From: Bacteroidota bacterium
GTDB lineage: Bacteria > Bacteroidota > Bacteroidia > Chitinophagales > LD1
Reading direction: 5' to 3'
DNA: 64,000 nucleotides
Assembly: GCA_947475165.1 (NCBI GenBank)
Contig: CANJLD010000005.1
Location: forward strand, 1 to 64,000
Shown here: piece by piece, positions 17,825 to 25,485 of the stretch
How positions within the stretch are numbered: the first letter of the stretch is position 1
How the letters are laid out: every line of letters begins with the position of its first letter
The notes under the pieces: generated by a model
The model's database searches: none
What the model was told of the DNA's origin: nothing
The model's input: only the letters and a program-made list of their open reading frames with translations
Program-made: the position numbers and the translations under genes

Positions 17825-18439
17825 TTATCTTACTATGATATGCACGGGTTCGGTTTTAGGACCGGGGTTTTCTCTGCCCAAAGGAATTATGCTCACCCAC
17901 ACGTTGGTGCCCGGGCTGAATTCGCCAAACTCCTTATGTGTTTTGCTTGAAATTCCCTTATACTGCTCCACCATAGCGTTAACATCAATGCCTGCTACTA
18001 TCGAATACAACACTGCATTCTCCGCTGCATCAAAGTCAACTCTTATTCTGCCATGGTTAGAGCCATCGCTGAGGCGCACATTACCTGCCGCTCCTGCTGT
18101 ATCAGAATGCGGTGTGTTAGCACCTCTTACATCGAAACCGCTGCTGATTATCTTTTCAGTATCGCCATCCGATGCTTCCTGTACGTAAGCACCCAGTTGA
18201 TTTACTAAAAAGAGCACCTCCTTTCTGCGCAGGTTCTTAGCAATAATTTTATCCTTATCGCGGCTGCGTGATTGGTTGAAAGCGGTTTCAAGTGCGTTTG
18301 CCGCAGCAGTTACCTCTGCCAGCTCTGGGCTGGGTGTGGTGTAAATACCGTTGCCTGTCATTTTAGTAACTATCAGGCGGGCGCGCTCTACTTGTTCCGG
18401 AACCGATAAACCACTAAAGCCTATTTTTACTTTAGCCAT
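17825..18439 (-). CDS. Hypothetical protein with C-terminal fibronectin III-like domain, 204 aa
   Basis: No signal peptide. Residues ~1-100 are helical (VPEQVERARLIVTKMTGNG, PELAEVTAAANALETAF), ending QLGAYVQEASDGDTEKIISS, which resembles a small orphan family in Bacteroidota and other phyla that pairs a helical half with a fibronectin III-like half. Residues ~120-204 look like the beta sandwich (GRIRVDFDAAENAVLYSI, SPGTNVWVSIIPLGRENPGP). The function is unknown. Confidence 0.65.
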   Translation of the reverse strand: MAKVKIGFSGLSVPEQVERARLIVTKMTGNGIYTTPSPELAEVTAAANALETAFNQSRSRDKDKIIAKNLRRKEVLFLVNQLGAYVQEASDGDTEKIISSGFDVRGANTPHSDTAGAAGNVRLSDGSNHGRIRVDFDAAENAVLYSIVAGIDVNAMVEQYKGISSKTHKEFGEFSPGTNVWVSIIPLGRENPGPKTEPVHIIVR

Positions 18440-19081
18440 AATGTTTAATTGGTTTTTTCTTCGTTATACCATTCATTGTCTTCAGTTTGTTTTTGCTTAA
18501 GAGGGCCTTCACCCCTTTTGTTTTATAATTTGGTTTTAGTTAATAAATAGCGTTAGTGCTTAGTGCTTCGGGGGCGCACGGGCACCTGTACTCAGCCATA
18601 TATATATGGGGTGTACATCCTGCCTGTGCCGGGCTGCGTTTTGTTGATAGCCAAAGGCGGATAGTCCGCTTGCTGCTAATAAAGTAAAGTGAAAAGAACC
18701 GGAGGCACAGTCTATAAGTGCCTGCAATAAAGTATTGCATTCCCTCAAGGCTTTGAGGAGTTTGGCCGAAGGGAAATTGACCCGACTGCCGGTTACATTT
18801 ATATCAGGATAAGGATACATCAACGGGTAAAGCTGTACGCACTACCCGCTCTCTTACTGCAATTGTTTCTCCTGCGCTGTTATCCGCTCTCGGGCGAATT
18901 TCCTAAAGGGAGATGGTAGTTTATTTATACTATCAAAAACGCAAACGCATTCTTGATATTGCATTTTTTAAAAGGAGAATTGTCACAGAAGTGTCATATT
19001 TTATAAGAAAATAATTTTTAGTAAGGTCTATCTAATACAAAGAGTACATTATGCCTTAGATTTGGCATACAACTTTATTCT
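18440..19081. other. 642-bp stretch, mostly without recognisable genes
   Basis: The only ORF of note is 18,560-18,823 (minus, 87 aa, starting MMYPYPDINVTGSRVN), with no recognised domain and no promoter I can support; it might be a degraded or fast-evolving gene. The right end carries TAGATTTG (19,057-19,064), a possible -7 element for the gene at 19,082, but no matching -33 TTG. Confidence 0.45.
18560..18823 (-). CDS. Doubtful small ORF, 87 aa
   Basis: Open frame starting MMYPYPDINVTGSRVNFPSA with a plausible helix (AKLLKALRECNTLLQALIDC). The second half (HRQDVHPIYIW, ending ARAPPKH) looks like non-coding sequence read by chance. It is in the same direction as the fibronectin III-like gene downstream. 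Low confidence; kept because the N-terminal half is not obviously random. Confidence 0.25.
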   Translation of the reverse strand: MMYPYPDINVTGSRVNFPSAKLLKALRECNTLLQALIDCASGSFHFTLLAASGLSAFGYQQNAARHRQDVHPIYIWLSTGARAPPKH

Positions 19082-19576
19082 ATGAAACAGAAAAATGGAA
19101 TTGACTTTTTATCGCCTGCACAACAGGAGAGCTTAGAAAAAGTAACTATGGAATTTTTTCCGCTGCTGATATGGTTTAACTCGCACATGAAACAGTTCGA
19201 CACGGAAGAAGAACGTTACGATAAAGTAAGAGCTTATATAAAAGCACGTCTTGAACTGGAAACGCAGACCGGGCTTACCGGTATAGCTGATGAACTGCTT
19301 TCAGATTTTAACCAGGCTCATTATTTGTTTGACGAAATACTGGTAGACTTTTCTAATTATTACGATGTGCTGGCTGAAGTAGATAAAGAAGCTGTTATAC
19401 TGATAGATTTAATTGCCAATAAAAAGCACCTGAAACATGCCGATAGTAATATTGAAAAACTCGCCAAACTATACGCCCCTGTTTGCATTAAATTAAGGCA
19501 ATTGAAACAACGCTGCGACCTTATAAGTCCCGTTTTAGAGAAAGTTGAAAAGCAAATTCAAATCCAAACGAACTGA
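19082..19576 (+). CDS. Hypothetical all-helical protein, 164 aa
   Basis: No signal peptide, no membrane segment. The sequence is almost entirely predicted helix with heptad-like spacing (AQQESLEKVTMEFFPLLIWF, EERYDKVRAYIKARLELE, LIANKKHLKHADSNIEKLAK), ending in a Gln-rich tail. It is not recognised as a known family. A coiled-coil adaptor or small regulator is possible; this is inference from composition only. Confidence 0.6.
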   Translation: MKQKNGIDFLSPAQQESLEKVTMEFFPLLIWFNSHMKQFDTEEERYDKVRAYIKARLELETQTGLTGIADELLSDFNQAHYLFDEILVDFSNYYDVLAEVDKEAVILIDLIANKKHLKHADSNIEKLAKLYAPVCIKLRQLKQRCDLISPVLEKVEKQIQIQTN

Positions 19577-19680
19577 AGCATTCACTTACTTAAACGATAC
19601 AATACGGGAGTGCAGCCGTTTACCTGCTCCGCTTACACTTATCTCCTCATACATGGCACTTGTTTAGCTATACTTGCCGC

Positions 19681-20025
19681 ATGAACTGGAACCAACTTAC
19701 CGATATTGCACAACTGGAAACCATAGACCGAGACTCTGCCACACAGCCTATTCTTATTTTTAAGCACAGCACCCGTTGCAACATTAGCAGTATGGCTTTG
19801 GCGCGTGTAGAGCGCAGTTGGAACAAGCAAACAACTAACTTACCTGCGCCTTATTATTTAGACCTTATAAAGCACCGCGATATTTCTAACTCTATTGCCG
19901 AACGCTACGAGGTAGAGCATCAATCTCCGCAGGTATTGGTTATAACCAATGGGCGTTGTATATACTCACAAACACATTCAGCTATTTCGGTAGAGGAAAT
20001 GCTGGAGGAAACGCAACAGGGGTAA
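19681..20025 (+). CDS. ytxJ: Bacillithiol system redox-active protein YtxJ
   Basis: 114 residues from ATG 19681 (an upstream in-frame TTG is unlikely). The family signature FKHSTRCNISSMALARVE is present, with the single redox-active Cys in a thioredoxin-like fold (in place of a CxxC), and SPQVLVITNGRCIY near the C-terminus holds the conserved cis-Pro-like segment. YtxJ/BrxC proteins are linked to removal of bacillithiol from protein thiols. Bacillithiol synthesis genes are not in this window. Confidence 0.88.
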   Translation: MNWNQLTDIAQLETIDRDSATQPILIFKHSTRCNISSMALARVERSWNKQTTNLPAPYYLDLIKHRDISNSIAERYEVEHQSPQVLVITNGRCIYSQTHSAISVEEMLEETQQG

Positions 20026-20104
20026 ACTAAAGCGGCTTTAAAACACCGATGCCATCGTCTATTGTATTTCAAGAAATTTAAATTTTGGCTCATTGTTAAA
20101 TGTT

Positions 20105-20248
20105 ATGCAACTTATATGTAACCAAAGATTGGCTGATATTTTAGTGCACCAAAAATTAAATAAAGAACGGTATCTTTTAGCTGACTACCTTTATTATTTG
20201 AAAAGGGAAACTAGAATTTACGGGAATAAAAATGTAAAGCTATTGTAA
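20105..20248 (+). CDS. Doubtful small ORF, 47 aa
   Basis: Starts MQLICNQRLADILVHQ and continues LNKERYLLADYLYYLKRE, an amphipathic lysine/tyrosine-rich helix. The frame is open for another ~20 codons upstream without an ATG. No promoter or family is recognised; it may be the remnant of a longer gene. Confidence 0.25.
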   Translation: MQLICNQRLADILVHQKLNKERYLLADYLYYLKRETRIYGNKNVKLL

Positions 20249-20346
20249 TAATTACTTAAAGTACCTTCCATAAATCCGCCCCTCTCTGATTCCCTTACCC
20301 CATAAACCGCCTCCATTCACACATTTCTAGCAATCCGCAAACAGCA

Positions 20347-20372
20347 ATGCCGTGCTTACCAAGGCACGGCAT
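20347..20372 (-). terminator. Hairpin downstream of the 20,401 gene
   Basis: Perfect 9-bp stem ATGCCGTGC / GCACGGCAT with an 8-base loop, 29 bp after the stop of the small minus-strand gene. The T-run on the minus strand is weak (TTGCTGTTTG), so termination efficiency is uncertain. Confidence 0.55.
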
Positions 20373-20400
20373 CTATTATAAAAACCATGGCAGGTTCATA

Positions 20401-20661
20401 TTAATCTATATAGCGTGTTTTGTAAGTATAGTAAACCTCTTTTGCCTGTCGGTAGTCGCGGTATTCTTCGCAGCTGTAGGTTTCGTTTTCTATTTCCATA
20501 AATTCATTATCTCCGGTGGGCTCGCACACACCGGTGGCACAGCCGCTGAGCAGGTTAATGGTCATACCCGCAATAATTACATAATAAGCAGCTCCTTCAC
20601 TTTCTAAACGTAGTTCAAGGGCCTTGCCGTTGTTTTGGTCGGTTATCAGTTTGCGTCTCAT
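20401..20661 (-). CDS. Hypothetical protein, 86 aa
   Basis: MRRKLITDQNNGKALELRLE, then a short hydrophobic stretch (AAYYVIIAGMTINLLSGC) and an acidic/tyrosine-rich tail with CEPTGDNEFMEIENE and CEEYRDYRQ. Four cysteines are present, but no known domain is recognised. Support for a real gene comes from a perfect -7 element (TATTTTTG) 22 bp upstream and nested palindromes just beyond it. Confidence 0.5.
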   Translation of the reverse strand: MRRKLITDQNNGKALELRLESEGAAYYVIIAGMTINLLSGCATGVCEPTGDNEFMEIENETYSCEEYRDYRQAKEVYYTYKTRYID

Positions 20662-20682
20662 AATTGTTTATGTTTTAGAAAA

Positions 20683-20734
20683 CAAAAATAGGAAAGTATT
20701 CTGAATACTAAAATAATTGGCAATTGTTTTAGTA
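20683..20734 (-). promoter_or_regulatory. Promoter with nested palindromic operator
   Basis: TATTTTTG on the minus strand (20,690-20,683) matches the -7 consensus. The -33 area is occupied by a perfect 7-bp palindrome AGTATTCTGAATACT (20,695-20,709) and a 29-bp near-perfect palindrome (20,706-20,734, 13-bp arms with one G-T pair). The half-site AGTATT occurs three times. This looks like the binding site of a dimeric repressor over the promoter of the 86-aa gene. Confidence 0.6.
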
Positions 20735-20774
20735 TTTTATTTTAAAGGTGCGCTTTACCTATGCATATTCAGCC

Positions 20775-21075
20775 TCTGAACATCTGTATTTACGCTTTAA
20801 ATACAGATAAAAAAGGCGTAAACACAGATGTTTAGAACGCAAACACAGATGTTTGGACCGTGAACACAGATGTTCAGAGCGTAAACACAGATGTTCAGAG
20901 CGTGAACACAGATAAAAACTTCGTGAACACAGATGTTTAGAACGTAAACACAGATAGAAATTGCGTGAACACAGATGTTTGGACCGTAAATACAGATAAA
21001 AACTTCGTGAACACGCGTTGTTAGCACTTAACTATCTGTAAAAACGGGGTGCATACAGATAGTTAGACTCAGATA
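20775..21075. repeat. 21-bp periodic intergenic repeat array, 11 units
   Basis: The ACAGAT core (degenerate in the last unit) recurs exactly every 21 bp at 20803, 20824, 20845, 20866, 20887, 20908, 20929, 20950, 20971, 20992 and 21013. The first three full units are perfect hairpins around the loop CAGA, with paired changes: TAAACA/TGTTTA, CAAACA/TGTTTG, TGAACA/TGTTCA. One inverted unit lies at the left end (20,775-20,794) and a TAACTATCTGTA/TACAGATAGTTA inverted pair at the right end (21,029-21,065). No spacers, so not CRISPR. The 76-aa ORF that reads through it on the minus strand is an artefact of the period being a multiple of three. Confidence 0.9.
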
Positions 21076-21194
21076 ATTCCCCAAAACACCTGAATTACAC
21101 CCATCCTGCTGTTCGCCATGTTCCGCAGGGCATATCGAACTTTAGTTAAAACAGGATTTTAAATCCTTCTTTACCCGTGCCTGAAACAAAGGCG

Positions 21195-21224
21195 AAAAAA
21201 AAGCCTCCCGGTGTATCGGGAGGC
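21195..21224 (-). terminator. Rho-independent terminator of the acylphosphatase gene
   Basis: 8-bp stem GCCTCCCG / CGGGAGGC (21,203-21,224), 6-base loop, followed on the minus strand by an 8-base T-run. Confidence 0.88.
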
Positions 21225-21253
21225 CTTTGGGTTTCTATACTGGTATAATGGCG

Positions 21254-21523
21254 TTATCTTTTAATAATAAACTCCTGAAAAGATACTATCTCTCCCTCAT
21301 TCACCGAAACATATTTTACAGCGGCATTCTCCGGTCCGTGGTGGCACCATTGAATAAACCGGGTGAGTATTTCTTCTTCTCCTTCTGCTTCTATATAAAC
21401 ATCGCTGTTGTCTTCGTTGCGAACAAAACCTTTTACCCCAAGTAAATCTGCCATTTTCTTAGTGCTGGCGCGAAAAAATACGCCCTGCACTTTACCGGTA
21501 ACGGTGATATTGTAATGTTTCAT
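21254..21523 (-). CDS. Acylphosphatase
   Basis: 89 residues, the usual size. The catalytic Arg lies in GKVQGVFFRAS and the catalytic Asn in GFVRNEDNSDVYIEA, both within the ferredoxin-like beta-alpha-beta fold; the C-terminus is FQEFIIKR. The enzyme hydrolyses acyl phosphates such as 1,3-bisphosphoglycerate. It ends at a strong terminator, and a dispersed repeat separates it from the rhodanese-thioredoxin gene upstream. Confidence 0.93.
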   Translation of the reverse strand: MKHYNITVTGKVQGVFFRASTKKMADLLGVKGFVRNEDNSDVYIEAEGEEEILTRFIQWCHHGPENAAVKYVSVNEGEIVSFQEFIIKR

Positions 21524-21528
21524 AGAAG

Positions 21529-21591
21529 GATGTCACCCTGAGCGAAGTCGAAGGGTTTGGAACGTGCTTCGACTCCGCTCAGCATGACCAG
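21529..21591. repeat. Dispersed palindromic repeat (CTTCGACT..CTCAG family)
   Basis: Two inverted arms: CCTGAGCGAAGTCGAAGGG and CTTCGACTCCGCTCAG, about 15 bp apart. A single arm of the same family occurs at 59,731-59,754. Arms of this type are widespread as intergenic repeats in bacterial genomes of this phylum. Confidence 0.75.
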
Positions 21592-21596
21592 ATTTA

Positions 21597-22322
21597 TTAA
21601 TTCGAAAACTGCTTCACCTTTGCCGCAATAGTTTCTTCGTCTACCAAACCCAAACTCCGCCAAACTTCTTTGCCTTGTTTGTAAAGAATAAGCAATGGAA
21701 TAGAGCGCACGTTCATAGTATTGGCAACCGTTGAATTTTTATCTACATCAATTTCGAACAGTTCTACTTTATCCGCATTCTTCTTTACTACTTTCTGCAC
21801 AATCGGCTTTAATGTTTTGCAGGGGCCGCACCACACCGCATTAAAATCTACCAGCACTAATTTAGGTGCAGCTTTTAAGTGAGCGAGGTAATCGTCAAAG
21901 CTCATTCCTACTTTGCCGTTCTGTATTTTCTCACCGTTGCCGCTTACTACTGCTTTGTTTTCGCTCAACCATGCGTTAATACCAAACTCCAGATTGTAAA
22001 CTTCTTTAAAGCCATTCTTGGCAGCAAAGTCTGCTGCGCGTTTGCTTCTGCCACCGGCAAGGCAGTAAACATAAGTCGGCTTTGATTTATCAAGTTCTAT
22101 AATTTGCTTTTCAAAATTCACATTGTTAATGTCGATGTTTTTGGCACCGGCAATATGTTTCTCGCTAAATTCTTCAGGCGTGCGCACATCTACAAGCTGC
22201 ACATTGCTCTGATTAATCCCTTTGTCAAAGTCTGTTGGGTTAAGATTTTTTACCGAAGGATTCTGACTGTTGCAGGAAGAAAACAAAAAAAAACCGAAGA
22301 ATAATGTAGCAAAGGTTCTCAT
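21597..22322 (-). CDS. Rhodanese-thioredoxin fusion lipoprotein
   Basis: 241 residues from the ATG at 22322 (the TTG three codons upstream is not needed). The signal peptide MRTFATLFFGFFLFSSCN has the lipobox Cys at residue 17. Rhodanese domain: LVDVRTPEEFSEKHIAGA and the active-site loop YCLAGGRSKRA, with catalytic Cys. Thioredoxin domain (about 130-241): VDFNAVWCGPCKTLKPI, with the WCGPC redox pair, then NVRSIPLLILYKQG with cis-Pro. It is predicted to transfer sulfane sulfur and reduce the resulting persulfide in the envelope. It lies 12 bp downstream of the persulfide dioxygenase-like gene, so the two are likely one operon. Confidence 0.93.
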   Translation of the reverse strand: MRTFATLFFGFFLFSSCNSQNPSVKNLNPTDFDKGINQSNVQLVDVRTPEEFSEKHIAGAKNIDINNVNFEKQIIELDKSKPTYVYCLAGGRSKRAADFAAKNGFKEVYNLEFGINAWLSENKAVVSGNGEKIQNGKVGMSFDDYLAHLKAAPKLVLVDFNAVWCGPCKTLKPIVQKVVKKNADKVELFEIDVDKNSTVANTMNVRSIPLLILYKQGKEVWRSLGLVDEETIAAKVKQFSN

Positions 22323-22334
22323 GTAATTCAATAT

Positions 22335-23729
22335 TTATTTAGCGTGAATAAGATTTGTTTTCGGCACACAGGTCTTTGCAATTGCCCCATAGCCACCGGC
22401 TACTTCCACAATGTTTTCAAAACCTCTTGCCTTTAAAATAGAAGCCGCCACCATGCTGCGGTAACCACCGGCACAATGAATGTAATATGTTTTGCTGCGG
22501 TCTTCTCCGTTTGTCCATTCATTGATAAAATCAAGCGGTTTGTTTTCGGCATTCACTACGTGTTCGGTTTCGTATTCGCCCGGTCTGCGCACATCCATCA
22601 CATTCATTCCTTCTGCATACTTAGAAGCAAACTCATCAGCAGGTATAGAAGTAATGGAATCGGTTTCCTTACCTGCACTTTTCCATGCTTCTATTCCACC
22701 GGTTAAACAGCCAAGTGTGTTATCGTAACCAACACGTGCCAAACGCATGACACATTCTTCTTCCATTCCTTCATTGCACACGAGCAGAATAGGTTGATTT
22801 AAATCGGTAATTAAAGTTCCCACCCAAACTGCAAACTGCCCGTTCAAACCAATATTGATGGAGTTAGGGATAAACGCTTTGGCGAAAACCTGCGGGTCGC
22901 GTGTGTCGAGAATCAATGCGTGTGTTTCTTCTGCCGCTGCTTCAAACTCAACCGGTGAAAGTTTTCTCAACCCATGTGCATACACCTCATCTAATTTCCC
23001 TGCACCCTGTTTATTCATCATCGCGTTCTTCGAAAAGTATTGCGGTGGAGGAAGCAATCCTTCCGTTACCTTCTTTATAAATTCTTCCTTGGTAATATCC
23101 TGCAAGGCGTAGTTCACCTTTTTCTGATGTCCGAGTGTATCGAAAGTTTCTTTGCTCATACTTTTACCACAGGCAGAACCCGCACCGTGGGCTGGGTAAA
23201 CAATTACTTCATCTGGCAAAGTCATAATTTTATTACGGAGAGAATCGAACAACATTCCCGCTAAATCTTCTTTGGTAACGTTTGATTTAATAGCAAGGTC
23301 AGGTCTCCCTACATCGCCAATAAATAAAGTGTCACCGGTAAAAATGCAATACTCTTTTCCGGTTTCGTCAAGCAATAAATAAGTAGACGACTCCGGTGTA
23401 TGGCCGGGAGTGTGCAGCACTCGAAGTGTTACTGCACCAATTTTGAACTCTTCACCATCCTTTGCGCTGTAACAATCAAAAACACATTCAGCATTTGGTC
23501 CGTAAACAATTGTTGCCCCCGTTTTTTGCGAAAGCTCTAAATGCCCCGAAACAAAATCGGCATGAAAATGTGTTTCGAAAATGTATTTGATTCTTGCATT
23601 GTCTTTCTCTGCGCGTTTAATGTAAGGAAGCGTTTCGCGCAGCGGGTCAATAATGGCGCACTCGCCATTGCTCTCAATATAGTAAGCGGCTTCGGCTAAA
23701 CAGCCGGTGTAGATTTGTTCAACTTTCAT
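22335..23729 (-). CDS. Persulfide dioxygenase-like MBL-fold protein with two rhodanese domains
   Basis: 464 residues. N-terminal metallo-beta-lactamase fold with the metal site THFHADFVSGH, the second His in LHTPGHTPES, the Asp in FTGDTLFIGDVGRPDL and the last His in VYPAHGAGSACG; the H-x-H-x-D form is that of ETHE1-type persulfide dioxygenases, which oxidise glutathione or low-molecular-weight thiol persulfides to sulfite. Two rhodanese domains follow (about 260-355 and 365-460). Both have a Cys at the active-site position (LLVCNEGMEE, YIHCAGGYRS). The layout matches CstB-type proteins of sulfide detoxification. The downstream rhodanese-thioredoxin gene fits the same pathway. Confidence 0.92.
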   Translation of the reverse strand: MKVEQIYTGCLAEAAYYIESNGECAIIDPLRETLPYIKRAEKDNARIKYIFETHFHADFVSGHLELSQKTGATIVYGPNAECVFDCYSAKDGEEFKIGAVTLRVLHTPGHTPESSTYLLLDETGKEYCIFTGDTLFIGDVGRPDLAIKSNVTKEDLAGMLFDSLRNKIMTLPDEVIVYPAHGAGSACGKSMSKETFDTLGHQKKVNYALQDITKEEFIKKVTEGLLPPPQYFSKNAMMNKQGAGKLDEVYAHGLRKLSPVEFEAAAEETHALILDTRDPQVFAKAFIPNSINIGLNGQFAVWVGTLITDLNQPILLVCNEGMEEECVMRLARVGYDNTLGCLTGGIEAWKSAGKETDSITSIPADEFASKYAEGMNVMDVRRPGEYETEHVVNAENKPLDFINEWTNGEDRSKTYYIHCAGGYRSMVAASILKARGFENIVEVAGGYGAIAKTCVPKTNLIHAK

Positions 23730-23795
23730 TTGAATAAAAACAGTTTTACGTTGCGAAGTTGCTGAATAAAACTGATGCAGAGAAACTGAAGGAAA

Positions 23796-24353
23796 TCAGT
23801 TAGGAAATTTTGGATGATTCAGCACCTTCTTAGCCTGCGCTAAATGCCGTTGTTCATGCCCTGCAAGAATAGTAAGCAAGTCGGCTAGGTTGTAAGTAAT
23901 GATACCCAAGGCGGGAGAAGAAATAACTGTATTCTCTAAATCAGTTTTCTCTAACTGATGAACAAGAGAGGAAAAGTCTTTTTGATGTTTTTCAAAGTCA
24001 GCGACAATGGTTGCTGGAATTTCGCTTTGCGAGGGAACAAAAGCCGGAGGGCTTTTCATCGGCTTTGCCACCACCGGACCGGTTTCTTTAATAAGATAGT
24101 TGCCGAAAAAGCGTGAAACAAATTTCAGGTTCTGATAGAATGAGTTTTTGTGCTTGCCCGAAACAACTTCATTGAGCGAAGGATAATAAGTAGTGTTGGA
24201 AACAATCAAATGGTCGAGGCATTGTGCGATGCTCCATTTTTCAGAAGCCGGTTTCCAGTTGAGTTGTGCAGAAGAAAGATTTCCGAAGAGTGATTTTGCT
24301 TCAGCAGTTACTTTAGAAAATTCAGCAATTGTATCTTGAATAGAATTACTCAT
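23796..24353 (-). CDS. DinB-family putative metal-dependent hydrolase
   Basis: 185 residues, four-helix-bundle pattern. The DinB-type histidines are present: KWSIAQCLDHLIVSN (first His) and LLTILAGHEQRHLAQAKKV (second and third His), which bind a divalent metal in the family. Members include bacillithiol transferases and thiol-dependent enzymes as well as many of unknown function. Because YtxJ is encoded 4 kb away and persulfide enzymes lie next to it, a bacillithiol link is possible but unproven. Confidence 0.85.
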   Translation of the reverse strand: MSNSIQDTIAEFSKVTAEAKSLFGNLSSAQLNWKPASEKWSIAQCLDHLIVSNTTYYPSLNEVVSGKHKNSFYQNLKFVSRFFGNYLIKETGPVVAKPMKSPPAFVPSQSEIPATIVADFEKHQKDFSSLVHQLEKTDLENTVISSPALGIITYNLADLLTILAGHEQRHLAQAKKVLNHPKFPN

Positions 24354-24359
24354 TCTGTA

Positions 24360-24401
24360 TTACTATTTACTACTCGCTATTCACCACTCGCTACTTGTCT
24401 T
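24360..24401. repeat. Short degenerate repeat (ACTCGCTA/ACTACT type)
   Basis: A simple mix of TACTATTTACTACTCGCTA-like units. A related stretch in the opposite orientation (GTAAATGGCGAGTAGCAAGT) lies at 50,714-50,743. Confidence 0.45.
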
Positions 24402-24666
24402 TCCAGTTCTTCCACTTTAGTTTCTCTTCATCATGCTTTTCGTTCGAGGCAAAATATACTGCGCAACGGAACATGTAAAGCAAACTTCTATCCTGCACAG
24501 AGCCTTTTTCGCGGTTCGATTTGCTGAATAATTTCTCCGGGTCTTTATTCTTCAATTGACTCAATCTGGTAATTCCCATTTCAATCAAATCGTCTGCAAC
24601 CTTCCGGTCAATACCCGGAATTAATGTAAGTTCCTTTATAGCTTGTTTGTGTTCTTCTGCTGTCAT
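24391..24666 (-). CDS. Cdd1-like helix-hairpin-helix protein, 91 aa
   Basis: I choose the internal ATG at 24666 (MTAEEHKQ) because the family begins there; an ATG 11 codons upstream is also possible. The helix-hairpin-helix motif is LTLIPGIDRKVADDLIEMG, followed by the family-typical YMFRCAVYFASNE and the C-terminal LKWKNWKDK. Members of the 'pathogenicity locus' (Cdd1) family are small, probably nucleic-acid-binding proteins of unknown role. The gene sits 52 bp after the LytTR regulator gene and may be its last cotranscribed member. Confidence 0.8.
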   Translation of the reverse strand: MTAEEHKQAIKELTLIPGIDRKVADDLIEMGITRLSQLKNKDPEKLFSKSNREKGSVQDRSLLYMFRCAVYFASNEKHDEEKLKWKNWKDK

Positions 24667-24717
24667 GATTGCGCGAAAGTAACCTATTGCTGCTCTCATA
24701 GCAGAATATATTTAGTC

Positions 24718-25485
24718 TCATTGGTCGAGCCAAGTCACAAACTCATTTGCTTTCTCTCGGCTTACATCGGCACGCACATTTTTATCGCACTTTAAATGCA
24801 CTTCAATCTTACCAGTGTCATGCTTTTTATAGGTATCTACTTGCTCTACGTGAATTATCATTTGCCTGTTTGCACGAAAGAATTTTTCCGGATTCACTAC
24901 TTCTTCAATTTCATCTATCGTGTTATAGTCAGTCACTAATCTTTCATTCTCGTTCGTCACCAAATAGATGATGGTGTCTTTAATAAAGTAAGCGGTTTTA
25001 TTTTCAGGCATGGGAACAATACCACCTTTATAATGTGCCAGAAAACGCTCTTTAAATTTAGGTGTGCTTTTATTCTGCATGTTCTCCAACAGTGATTTAA
25101 ACTGTTCGCCCATGGCATCGTTCTTCACTCCGAAATATTTATTGAATTTTTCTACTGCCGATTGCAGCTGCTCTTTATCAATTGGTTTGAGCAGATAATC
25201 TACACTGTTTACTTTAAATGCACGGATGGCATATTCATTATAAGCGGTAGTGAAGATGACAGGGCTTTCAATTCTTACTTTATTGAAAATATCAAAGCTG
25301 ACTCCGTCAGCTAACTGAATATCCATAAAGAATAAATCGGGCTGTGCGTTTTCATTTACCCATTTTACTGAGGCAGCAACAGAATCAAGTGTCGCCAAAA
25401 CTTCCACCGATGCATCAATTTGTTTCAGTATTCGCGTAAGGTTTTTTGCAACCAGCGGCTCGTCTTCTATAATTACAACCTTCAT
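24718..25485 (-). CDS. LytTR-family response regulator
   Basis: 255 residues. Receiver domain: acidic pair in IIEDEPLV, phosphoacceptor Asp in DLFFMDIQL (about residue 56), Thr in VIFTTAYNEYA and Lys in YLLKPIDKEQL. The C-terminal LytTR DNA-binding domain (about 150-255) includes RFLAHYKGGIVPMPENK, EKFFRANRQMIIHVEQV and a final ANEFVTWLDQ. The gene overlaps the sensor kinase gene by 4 bp, so the pair is cotranslated. Likely target: the promoter of its own operon, which includes the ABC exporter. Confidence 0.95.
   Translation of the reverse strand: MKVVIIEDEPLVAKNLTRILKQIDASVEVLATLDSVAASVKWVNENAQPDLFFMDIQLADGVSFDIFNKVRIESPVIFTTAYNEYAIRAFKVNSVDYLLKPIDKEQLQSAVEKFNKYFGVKNDAMGEQFKSLLENMQNKSTPKFKERFLAHYKGGIVPMPENKTAYFIKDTIIYLVTNENERLVTDYNTIDEIEEVVNPEKFFRANRQMIIHVEQVDTYKKHDTGKIEVHLKCDKNVRADVSREKANEFVTWLDQ

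Noticed and set aside
20797-21027. 76-aa minus-strand ORF with 7-residue repeats
   Set aside because: It reads through the 21-bp array; the frame stays open only because 21 is a multiple of three. The sequence (NICVYALNICVHGPN type) has no start region or family support.
20775-21075. CRISPR array
   Set aside because: Period of 21 bp leaves no room for spacers and no cas gene is near; the same holds for the arrays at 44.6 and 53.8 kb.
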